In this document: one piece after another, positions 9,201 to 15,300 of the stretch | How positions within the stretch are numbered: position 1 is the first letter of the stretch | How the letters are laid out: the number at the start of each line of letters is the position of its first letter | Source: CAZOOR01 sp964581505 | GTDB taxonomy: Bacteria > Bacteroidota > Ignavibacteria > Kapaibacteriales > UBA2268 | Assembly: GCA_964581505.1 (NCBI GenBank) | Contig: CAZOOR010000045.1 | Coordinates: 1-23,127, forward strand | Length of the DNA: 23,127 nt | Direction: 5' to 3' | Notes under the pieces: model-generated | What the model saw: only the letters and a program-made list of their open reading frames with translations | Told to the model about the DNA's origin: nothing | The model's database searches: none | Translations under genes and position numbers: made by a program

Positions 9201-9777
9201 TCATTCTGGATTGTAATATATATAACGATGCAAGTATTGGATTTTGACAAACTATACCAGCATATTTAGATGAATTTGTTAGATTCTCGCGTAACATAAT
9301 TATAGCTTGTGAGTATGTGGTTGGATTTATCATTGATGATATTTCAATCGTACATTCGAAATTTCCACTGATAGGAATATATGCAAACGAAAAATTATCA
9401 TTATCGAAACTATAATAGAATGGCATGCCGGTGGATTCTATGACAAATGTTTTGGAATAATGGCGGTTTTCACCAGAGGCAAATAGTGTTAAATATGAAT
9501 GTGGGTTAATTACTGTATCGGGAAATACCCAAGCATTTTCAAAACTACTATTATCAGATATTCTATACCCCTTTAAATTTACAGTATCATTGCTCGGATT
9601 GTATAGTTCAATCCAATCTGGTGTTTTATAATTCTCGTCATAATCTTTTTTAAAATTTGATGTCATTATTTCATTTATTACGATGTTTTGCGGATATGTA
9701 TTTATTGTTGCAAATATCGTTAATGTCAATACTAATAATACTGCTCTGAAATTTTCTTCAAATTTTTGTTCAAACAT
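6280..9777 (-). CDS. CotH kinase-family protein with lamin-tail domains, T9SS cargo
   Basis: Large exported protein of 1165 residues. A signal anchor lies at about 10-30 and is followed by a lamin-tail domain (INEIMTSN from about 34) that breaks at about 105 and resumes at about 303 (LHTNFKLS to about 360); a lectin-like domain is inserted between. A chitobiase-type domain (AEIYYTIDGSSPDT) covers about 395-450. The CotH kinase domain covers about 455-800 with AKLSGQ, RNGGNTW, YYGIQNIRERLD and the acidic active-site motif TDMDF (about 706-710). A beta-rich repeat (840-915), a second lamin-tail domain (920-1070) and a T9SS sorting domain ending IMQIMR follow. CotH proteins are atypical kinases, known from spore coats, that phosphorylate proteins. 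ATG 9777 is preferred over TTG 9792 because GAGGG lies eight bases before it. Surface phosphorylation is inferred. Confidence 0.86.
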   Translation of the reverse strand: MFEQKFEENFRAVLLVLTLTIFATINTYPQNIVINEIMTSNFKKDYDENYKTPDWIELYNPSNDTVNLKGYRISDNSSFENAWVFPDTVINPHSYLTLFASGENRHYSKTFVIESTGMPFYYSFDNDNFSFAYIPISGNFECTIEISSMINPTTYSQAIIMLRENLTNSSKYAGIVCQNPILASLYILQSRMKEKTIPKDIIFYNTKPDYPHCKFRLKRENDDIYGYVQTERFFWNVKNKIKFHTNKDTLYLGIGFASGTNERSAKLNIKHIILNNDTLPFDSLRFKSINTLHKGKMYYSNELHTNFKLSRKKDTLYLWDLKGTMIDYLHYNNQLTNVSLGRFPDGSSNFQYMPNPSFNSKNKSGFIGICKKPEYSIESSWHKNSIDISIINKEKDAEIYYTIDGSSPDTNSKKYANNLIHISKNTVIRAISTKSGYISSPINTNTYFINDSASIPVISFVTDSINLYGEKGIFNEKNYFNRRIEIPVNFEIFDRNHHLFFESTAGAKLSGQATVNLPQKSVRVYARNVYGNSSFNYPFFGNKGLGKYKTLIFRNGGNTWSYAFLRDVFSHVLSQQLPYSQVRAFQPAIMYINGEYYGIQNIRERLDAPYFHIKYKIPEDSINIIDDLIKLKNGISYNYFSTLNKIIEMDMSTSQAYEYLDSHIALNNFTDFFIMQLFVANTDWPWKNQQMWSSPSLDNKWRWNFTDMDFTLGINSWPSYNMFSRIVVDSFFHFPKIFLKVLENTTFKNRFLNRTADLYNTVFKPKNVLNIFDSLVTIIRPEISRHHTKYNNSVKNWKKNVSDIRGYIKARYRYFPKAFIDYFHLSGISRLTVRANVNNGIKIRINSITADTSFISGLYFNDVPVEIEVIGGDDDDFLGWSDKLLGTKRKISVTLSDSLNLLAVFKKESNDKPLVINEIMYKPADENDCKDWFEIYNPNDKAIDLSSYSVKDEKDEHNWTFPASSNIAANDYLVITADIKAFKNFYPDVQNVIGEFDFGFGKKDQIRLYNFTGRLVDSVVYSNKSPWPKNANGTGYSIELISYKLDNNKGDNWKCSSNVLGTPGKENSVIINVERTPRKSASTVSLYPNPCDKQCTFEFKSYNTSNAILSIYDTKGHLVSSPKYLNIYFGTNYIPINTQNFVSGTYVIVLNTNEQIYSTIMQIMR

Positions 9778-9805
9778 TCCTGAAACCCTCAATAATATTT
9801 TATAA

Positions 9806-9875
9806 AATAAAAAACTTTTTCAAAAATTGTACATCACCCTATATATATGACACATTAAACCCGAAAACGTCACAG
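9806..9875 (-). promoter_or_regulatory. Conserved upstream region of the CotH gene (copy B)
   Basis: Read on the minus strand from 9871, gacgttttcg, tttaatgtgtc, atatatatag and aatttttgaaaaagtttttt repeat the upstream region of the VTC operon (4098-4163) in the same order and nearly the same spacing. It lies between the radical SAM gene and the CotH start, so CotH probably has its own promoter here. Shared control with the VTC operon is inference. Confidence 0.5.
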
Positions 9876-9891
9876 AAAAAATGAAAAAAAT

Positions 9892-10932
9892 TTATTTGAT
9901 ATTGAGTTCAAACCCACAAATATTGCAATAATACTTTTGATTATCTTTTATGATATTCTCAAAAGATGTACTGTAGCCGCGGCGTTTGCACAGTAATGAA
10001 TTGCATTTCGGACAAAAAGTATCGGAACTGTCCTCAATATTGGTATTTCCTATATACACATAGTTCATTCCAAAATCTTCCGATATTTGTTTTGCGGATA
10101 TAAGCCGCTCAAGTGGTGTTGGCTTTTTATCATACATTTCATTATAGGGAAAAAAACGACTGAAATGAAGAGGTATTTTCTTGTCAAGTGAAGACAGAAA
10201 TTTTGCAATTTTACGGAAATCATCATCGCTATCGTTTTCGTCCGGTATTACGAGGTTGATAATTTCGAGATGAACCGAAGAGTCTGCAAATGCTTCAATA
10301 TTATCCAAAACAGCTTGTAGAGTCCCGCCGGTTATTCTTTTATATTTTTTGTTATCCATAAACTTCAAATCGATGTTAATGGCATCAAGCAGATTCTCTT
10401 CAAGAATTAGTTCGCGTAATTCCTTGCTGAGAAAACCATTCGAGATAAACATCTGTTTGAGATGACGAGTCTCTGTATTGCGTCTGAAATTTTTAATTAA
10501 ATCATAAGCATACTCGAAAAATACGGTTGGTTCGGAGTATGTATATGCAATACCAGAAATATCATTTTGCATAGCATAATTGACAAGTGCTTCAGTATTG
10601 CTCCGCTTATGTGCATTAAGTAAATGGCGTTCGGTTTTGACTGATTGGGACAAACTGCTATTCTGGCAATTGCTACATCGGAAATTGCAACCGGGAAGAC
10701 CAAAGGAAAGAACATCGGTACCGGGGGCAAAATGGTAGAATGGTTTTTTCTCAATTGCTTCGATTGCCACTCCACTAAGCATACCATAGTTAAGTGAATA
10801 TAGTATGCCGTCAATATTTCGGCGTACACCGCAAATGCCATATTGTCCTGTATTCAATTCGCAGTAATGGGCGCAAAGATTACATTTAATTTTGTTATCT
10901 TTGTGTTTTGTATAGAGTATTGCTTCTTTCAT
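9892..10932 (-). CDS. amrS: AmmeMemoRadiSam system radical SAM enzyme
   Basis: Iron-sulfur radical SAM enzyme of the conserved trio with Memo and AMMECR1, whose reaction is not established. The 346-residue protein has an N-terminal cysteine set C17-x2-C20-x3-C24 and C34 (CNLCAHYC), then the radical SAM cluster motif C82-x3-C86-x2-C89 (GCNFRCSNCQN). The glycine/proline-rich lead FGLPG and the SEPTVFFEY strand are typical. A C-terminal zinc-ribbon-like part has C307/C310 and C336/C339 (FCPKC, YCNIC). Memo and AMMECR1 are not in the window. The gene is divergent from nrnA (62-nt gap) and upstream of CotH (114-nt gap). It resembles pyruvate-formate-lyase activases, but the cysteine layout favours this family. 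Confidence 0.85.
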   Translation of the reverse strand: MKEAILYTKHKDNKIKCNLCAHYCELNTGQYGICGVRRNIDGILYSLNYGMLSGVAIEAIEKKPFYHFAPGTDVLSFGLPGCNFRCSNCQNSSLSQSVKTERHLLNAHKRSNTEALVNYAMQNDISGIAYTYSEPTVFFEYAYDLIKNFRRNTETRHLKQMFISNGFLSKELRELILEENLLDAINIDLKFMDNKKYKRITGGTLQAVLDNIEAFADSSVHLEIINLVIPDENDSDDDFRKIAKFLSSLDKKIPLHFSRFFPYNEMYDKKPTPLERLISAKQISEDFGMNYVYIGNTNIEDSSDTFCPKCNSLLCKRRGYSTSFENIIKDNQKYYCNICGFELNIK

Positions 10933-10994
10933 TTAAAATTTGCGATAATTGATAGCGTCTCTAAATAATAGTTCACAACAAATTTAACGAATAT
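10933..10994. promoter_or_regulatory. Divergent promoter region between amrS and nrnA
   Basis: These 62 nt must serve both starts. On the minus strand gagacg (10957-10962) resembles the GACG boxes seen elsewhere in the window, with ttatc 11 nt after the gacg start. No strong -10 is evident in either direction and no ribosome binding site is obvious. Confidence 0.35.
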
Positions 10995-12014
10995 ATGGCA
11001 ATCGAAAACAATTTATTAGACGAAAAAAGAGCAGATATTAATAAAATCATAGAACTGATAGATGTAAATGATAATATTGTTGTTCTAACACACAAAAATC
11101 CCGATGGTGATGCTATCGGCTCGGCGTATGGCATTATTGATTATTGCAAAAGTAGGGGGAAAACTGTAAATGGTTTTATTCCTTTTTCCTATCCGTCCAA
11201 TTTGAAATTTATCAATTATGGCAATGTAATTCAATCGTTCGAAGAAAATGTTCATTCGGTAATAATTGAGGAAGCCGAGCTTTTTATCATTGTTGATTTA
11301 AATTCAGCAGGACGAGTGGGCAATATTGAGTCGCATCTACTCAAAAGCAATGCGTCCAAAATAATGATTGACCATCATCTTGGACCGGAAGATTTTTGCG
11401 ATTATTACTATGTCTATCCAAATGCCGCATCAGCCGGCCAGCTGGTTTATGAAATTATTAGTAGTGATAAGGAATATTCTTTATCGAAAGAAGCGGCACA
11501 AGCAATATATACGGCTATTATGACCGATACCGGCAGTTTCCGCTTTTCCCAAACAAATGCTGATGTTCATCGTATTGTTGTTGCACTCCTTGAAAGCGGG
11601 GCTAACCCTGTGGAGGCTTATGACAAAGTATATAATTCTTTTCCTATTTCCGCTATGCGTCTGAAAGGTAGAGTATATGAAAATATTGAAACATATTTTA
11701 ACGATAGCGTTTGTGTTTCGATAATTAAACGGCTCGACTATAAAGAAACAGGAGCATCAGAAGAACAGACGGAGGGTATTGTCGAGAGTTTATTGGCTGT
11801 GGATACTGTGAAAATTGCGGTTTTGCTTATGGAGGAAGAAAACGGTGAAATACGTTCATCTTTCCGTGCTAAAATTGGATATGATGTAAGGCAAATTGCT
11901 GTATTTTTAGATGGTGGCGGGCATAAGCAAGCGGCTGGTGCAAGGGTTAAGAATATGACAATTGACACATTAAAGAATAAGATTATTGAATATATTGAGA
12001 ATAACGGTTATTGA
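10995..12014 (+). CDS. nrnA: DHH/DHHA1 oligoribonuclease and pAp phosphatase
   Basis: NrnA-type bifunctional phosphoesterase of 339 residues. It removes nucleotides from 2-5-nt RNA remnants and dephosphorylates 3'-phosphoadenosine 5'-phosphate, using manganese. The DHH domain shows its metal ligands in order: H33, D37 and D39 (THKNPDGDAIG), D101 (IIVDLN), D126-H127-H128 (MIDHHLG) and D178 (MTDTGSFRF). The C-terminal DHHA1 substrate-binding domain carries GGGHKQAAG at about 307-315. Length and motif order match the family throughout. It starts at ATG 10995 and ends 10 nt before ribE, so the two are probably cotranscribed. Pairing with riboflavin synthase looks like operon convenience and not a shared pathway. 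Confidence 0.92.
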   Translation: MAIENNLLDEKRADINKIIELIDVNDNIVVLTHKNPDGDAIGSAYGIIDYCKSRGKTVNGFIPFSYPSNLKFINYGNVIQSFEENVHSVIIEEAELFIIVDLNSAGRVGNIESHLLKSNASKIMIDHHLGPEDFCDYYYVYPNAASAGQLVYEIISSDKEYSLSKEAAQAIYTAIMTDTGSFRFSQTNADVHRIVVALLESGANPVEAYDKVYNSFPISAMRLKGRVYENIETYFNDSVCVSIIKRLDYKETGASEEQTEGIVESLLAVDTVKIAVLLMEEENGEIRSSFRAKIGYDVRQIAVFLDGGGHKQAAGARVKNMTIDTLKNKIIEYIENNGY

Positions 12015-12020
12015 GAGGTG
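12015..12020 (+). promoter_or_regulatory. Ribosome binding site of ribE
   Basis: GAGGTG fills most of the 10-nt gap after the nrnA stop, with four bases to ATG 12025. It is among the clearest Shine-Dalgarno sequences in the window. Confidence 0.7.
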
Positions 12021-12024
12021 AAAT

Positions 12025-12678
12025 ATGTTTACCGGATTAGTAGAAGAACAAGGGAAAATCAAATCAATAAGACCTGACGGGGGTGGTTTCCGCATTTCTG
12101 TTTCATCAAAAATTGTTACGGAGGAAATAAAAATTGATGACTCCGTAGCAATAAACGGAGTATGCCAAACTGTTGTTGCCTGTTCACCCGTTTCATTTGA
12201 AGTAGTAGCTGTCGAAGAAACTCTACGGAAAACCACATTCAGAAAATTGCGTGCAGGTGATACGGTCAATCTGGAACGGGCTTTAAAATTGAATGCTCGG
12301 CTTGGTGGTCATATTGTTCAGGGGCATATTGATTGTATTGGTAAGGTCTATTCAATACAAAAGGAGCGAACTGCTGTGAATGTTTGGATTTCTTTTCCCC
12401 AAAAATTTGCTAAATATCTTGTCAATTCGGGTTCTATTTGTGTTGATGGTATTAGCCTGACAAGTGCAAGGGTAGAGCAGGATAGATTTATGCTGGCAAT
12501 AATACCTCATACTTGGGAAAATACTACTTTTAATAATCTAAAAGCAGGTGATTCCGTTAATTTGGAATTTGATATTCTCGGAAAATATATTGAAAATATG
12601 ATTGCTGAGAAGCAGAATATAGTTAGCGAAAACAGGAAATCAAGTTTGGATAGATTTATTGAGCAACCGGAATATTAA
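12025..12678 (+). CDS. ribE: Riboflavin synthase, alpha subunit type
   Basis: Trimeric enzyme that dismutates two molecules of 6,7-dimethyl-8-ribityllumazine to riboflavin plus a pyrimidine that is recycled, the last step of riboflavin synthesis. The 217-residue protein has the tandem lumazine-binding repeats: repeat 1 starts at MFTGLVEEQG and includes VAINGVCQTVV, and repeat 2 (about 98-190) starts after LGGHIVQGHIDCIG and includes ICVDGISLTSARV. The N-terminal MFTG is invariant in the family and fixes the start. Length is normal (about 200-220). No RFN riboswitch-like leader is visible, which fits its place downstream of nrnA. Other rib genes are not in the window. Confidence 0.95.
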   Translation: MFTGLVEEQGKIKSIRPDGGGFRISVSSKIVTEEIKIDDSVAINGVCQTVVACSPVSFEVVAVEETLRKTTFRKLRAGDTVNLERALKLNARLGGHIVQGHIDCIGKVYSIQKERTAVNVWISFPQKFAKYLVNSGSICVDGISLTSARVEQDRFMLAIIPHTWENTTFNNLKAGDSVNLEFDILGKYIENMIAEKQNIVSENRKSSLDRFIEQPEY

Positions 12679-12789
12679 CAATAAGATTTTGTAATTGATT
12701 AATTCATTTCTTAATTTGTTTTGACGTTCAATGAAATTAATATAAAACTTCTTTAAATACATATATGTTAAATTATTAATTGGGATAAT
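12679..12789 (+). promoter_or_regulatory. ribE-fumC gap with probable fumC promoter
   Basis: This AT-rich 111-nt gap shows no clear terminator hairpin. TTGACG at 12721-12726 is a good -35-like box, and TATAAA at 12741-12746 lies 14 nt further, which is short for a standard spacer. The gacgtt core matches the boxes upstream of hslO, VTC and CotH. Only a weak ribosome binding site (ggga at 12782-12785) precedes the start. Confidence 0.35.
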
Positions 12790-14193
12790 ATGATGAAAAT
12801 GAGAATCGAAAAAGACACAATGGGCGAAATTGAAGTACCGGCAGATGTTTACTGGGGCGCCCAATCAGCACGTTCGTTAATTCATTTTAAAATTGGTCAT
12901 GAAACAATGCCGCGTGAAGTTATTCGCGGTATGGGTATTTTGAAAAAAGCCGCCGCCGCCGTAAATGCGGATTTGGGTGTATTGGATAAGGATAAGGCTG
13001 AACTGGTTATGAAAGTTGCCGATGAAGTAATTGAAGGCAAACTTGATGAGCATTTTCCACTTTCTATTTGGCAGACCGGTAGCGGCACACAGTCCAATAT
13101 GAATACCAACGAAGTTATTTCAAACCGTGCGATTGAAATAGCCGGCGGCGAAAGAGGTAGTAAGACGCCTATTCACCCGAATGATGATGTAAATAAATCT
13201 CAATCATCAAATGATACGTTTCCGACAGCAATGCACATTGCCGCCGCGGAAGAATTGAACAACCGTTTGTTACCTACATTGGCAATATTGAGAAATACAT
13301 TGAATAAAAAAGTCGATGATTTCAAAGATATAATTAAAATTGGTAGGACGCATTTAATGGATGCCGTACCGCTGACACTCGGACAGGAATTTTCCGCTTA
13401 TGTCCATATGCTTGATAAGGCTATTGAACGAGTTTCTCTCGTACTGCCTCATCTATACCAATTGGCACTTGGTGGAACTGCTGTTGGTACAGGCTTGAAT
13501 GCACATCCGGAATTTGCGGAACGCGTTGCGGCAAAGATTGCCGAATATACAAATCTGCCGTTTGTATCTGCACCTAATAAATTTGAAGCACTTGCAACAC
13601 ACGATGCTCTCGTTTTTGCACATGGTGCATTGAAAACAATAGCCGCAAGCTATATGAAAATTGCTAATGATGTACGTTGGATGGCGTCAGGTCCGCGTGC
13701 CGGTTTCGGCGAATTATTAATCCCTGAAAATGAGCCGGGTTCTTCCATTATGCCCGGTAAGGTTAATCCGACACAATCCGAGCAAATGACAATGGTAGCA
13801 ACACAGGTGTTTGGTAATGATACAACGATTAATTTTGCAGGTGCATCGGGTAATTTTGAGCTTAATGTATTCAAACCTGTAATTATCTTTAATTTTATTC
13901 AGAGCGTTCGTCTGCTTGCGGATTCCGGTTTGATGTTTAATGAGTATTGTGCAGTCGGTATTCAGCCGAATAATGAAAAAATCGAACATTTTCTCAATAG
14001 TTCATTAATGCTTGTTACGGCTCTCAATCCACATATCGGTTATGATAAAGCCGCAAAAATTGCTAAATATGCACACAAGAATAAACTTACATTGAAGGAA
14101 GCGGCAGTCGAACTCGGTATTCTTACTGCTGAACAAATAGATGAATATATCAAACCGGCTGAAATGACTCACCCGGCTTTGAAAAAAGATTGA
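12790..14193 (+). CDS. fumC: Class II fumarate hydratase
   Basis: Iron-independent fumarase that interconverts fumarate and malate in the TCA cycle; cytoplasmic homotetramer. The 467-residue protein carries the superfamily signature GSSIMPGKVNP at 317-327 (the flexible loop with the catalytic serine), GSGTQSNMNTNEV near 98-110, and GRTHLMDAVPLTLGQEFSAY with the catalytic histidine at about 188. N-terminal MRIEKDTMGEIEVP and length are typical. The exact start is uncertain among ATGs 12790, 12793 and 12799, which differ by at most three residues. Aspartase and argininosuccinate lyase share the fold, but the motifs and close end-to-end fit favour fumarase. It is probably transcribed from its own promoter in the preceding gap. 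Confidence 0.95.
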   Translation: MMKMRIEKDTMGEIEVPADVYWGAQSARSLIHFKIGHETMPREVIRGMGILKKAAAAVNADLGVLDKDKAELVMKVADEVIEGKLDEHFPLSIWQTGSGTQSNMNTNEVISNRAIEIAGGERGSKTPIHPNDDVNKSQSSNDTFPTAMHIAAAEELNNRLLPTLAILRNTLNKKVDDFKDIIKIGRTHLMDAVPLTLGQEFSAYVHMLDKAIERVSLVLPHLYQLALGGTAVGTGLNAHPEFAERVAAKIAEYTNLPFVSAPNKFEALATHDALVFAHGALKTIAASYMKIANDVRWMASGPRAGFGELLIPENEPGSSIMPGKVNPTQSEQMTMVATQVFGNDTTINFAGASGNFELNVFKPVIIFNFIQSVRLLADSGLMFNEYCAVGIQPNNEKIEHFLNSSLMLVTALNPHIGYDKAAKIAKYAHKNKLTLKEAAVELGILTAEQIDEYIKPAEMTHPALKKD

Positions 14194-14214
14194 TTCTAAT
14201 AGTTTTTCTTTATT

Positions 14215-14241
14215 ACGGGGTTGTCGCAGGGACAGCCCCGT
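14215..14241 (+). terminator. GC-rich hairpin between fumC and murB (weak terminator or attenuator)
   Basis: An 11-bp stem (acggggttgtc at 14215-14225 and gacagccccgt at 14231-14241, one G-U pair) with loop gcagg lies 22 nt after the fumC stop. A T run (14269-14276) occurs only about 27 nt later, so it is not a classic terminator. It also covers an in-frame TTG at 14221, arguing against that as the murB start. Confidence 0.5.
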
Positions 14242-14274
14242 TCCTATATCTTGCAAAATCAGACTGTATTTTTT

Positions 14275-15300
14275 TTGAATATCCTAAAAAACATATCGCT
14301 TAAGCAATATAATACATTCGGCATAGATGTACGTGCGGATAAATATTTGTTGCTACGCAACGAAGATGAACTTCTATCAATGGCTCAAAGCGGGGTGTTT
14401 GCTCACGAACATTTGCTCTTTCTCGGTGGTGGTTCTAATATTCTTTTTCTTGATGATTACAAAGGGTTGCTAATTCATTCTGCTTTAAGGGGAATGAAAA
14501 TTATCAAATACAATGATGAATATGTGATTATTGAAGTTGGAGCAGGGGAAAACTGGCATAACTTTGTTACTATTTGTCTTAATAATAAATATTACGGTTT
14601 GGAAAATCTTGCTCTAATACCGGGAACTGTGGGTGCCGCCCCTGTACAGAATATTGGTGCTTACGGCATTGAACAAAAAGATTATTTCCATTCACTCAGA
14701 GGTTTTAATCTAAATACAGCTCAATTTGAGGAAATGAATATTGACGATTGTAAATTTGCTTATCGCAATTCAATTTTTAAAAGTGAACTAAAAAACAAGT
14801 TTGTTGTTACATCTGTACAATATAAATTATCGAAAATTGATAAGCCGAATTTATCTTATACTGCTTTGAAGCAGGAAGCCGATAAATTTGCTATTGAAAA
14901 ACCAGATGCACAATTCGTTTATGATACTGTTTCCCGTCTCCGTATGTCGAAATTACCTTCACCTGATTTATTAGGCAATGCCGGCAGTTTTTTTAAAAAT
15001 CCGCAAATTGATAAAACTACATTTGATAAATTGAAAAAGAATGTACCCGGACTAACCGGTTACGAACAAGAGGACGGTAGTTTCAAAATATCTGCCGCTT
15101 GGTTGATTGAGCGTTGCGGTTGGAAAGGCAAACGTATTGGCGATGCCGCTGTATATGATAAGCATGCTCTAATCATTGTGAATTATGGCAATGCAACAGG
15201 AATGGATATTTACGAACTATCCGAAAATATTAAACGCTCCGTTTATAATGAATTCGGTATTAATCTGGAACGAGAAGTGCTAATAGTTGGTGCTATCTGA
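14275..15300 (+). CDS. murB: UDP-N-acetylenolpyruvoylglucosamine reductase
   Basis: FAD enzyme that uses NADPH to reduce UDP-GlcNAc-enolpyruvate to UDP-N-acetylmuramate, the second committed step of peptidoglycan synthesis. Motifs appear in order: NISLKQYNTFGI at the N-terminus, the FAD loop LGGGSNILF, IPGTVGAAPVQNIGAYG, FAYRNSIFK, the catalytic serine in GNAGSFFKNP, SAAWLIERCGWKGKRIGDAAVYDKHALIIVN, and a C-terminal glutamate (LEREV). The layout is that of type I MurB (E. coli-like). No ATG lies near the expected start. TTG 14275 gives 341 residues beginning just before the NISLKQYNTFGI motif and is preferred to TTG 14221, which is buried in a hairpin. The last 8 nt overlap the 3' end of the protease gene on the other strand. 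Confidence 0.93.
   Translation: MNILKNISLKQYNTFGIDVRADKYLLLRNEDELLSMAQSGVFAHEHLLFLGGGSNILFLDDYKGLLIHSALRGMKIIKYNDEYVIIEVGAGENWHNFVTICLNNKYYGLENLALIPGTVGAAPVQNIGAYGIEQKDYFHSLRGFNLNTAQFEEMNIDDCKFAYRNSIFKSELKNKFVVTSVQYKLSKIDKPNLSYTALKQEADKFAIEKPDAQFVYDTVSRLRMSKLPSPDLLGNAGSFFKNPQIDKTTFDKLKKNVPGLTGYEQEDGSFKISAAWLIERCGWKGKRIGDAAVYDKHALIIVNYGNATGMDIYELSENIKRSVYNEFGINLEREVLIVGAI

Noticed and set aside
12001..12030. FMN riboswitch before ribE
   Set aside because: Only 10 nt separate nrnA and ribE, filled by the ribosome binding site; there is no room for the aptamer.
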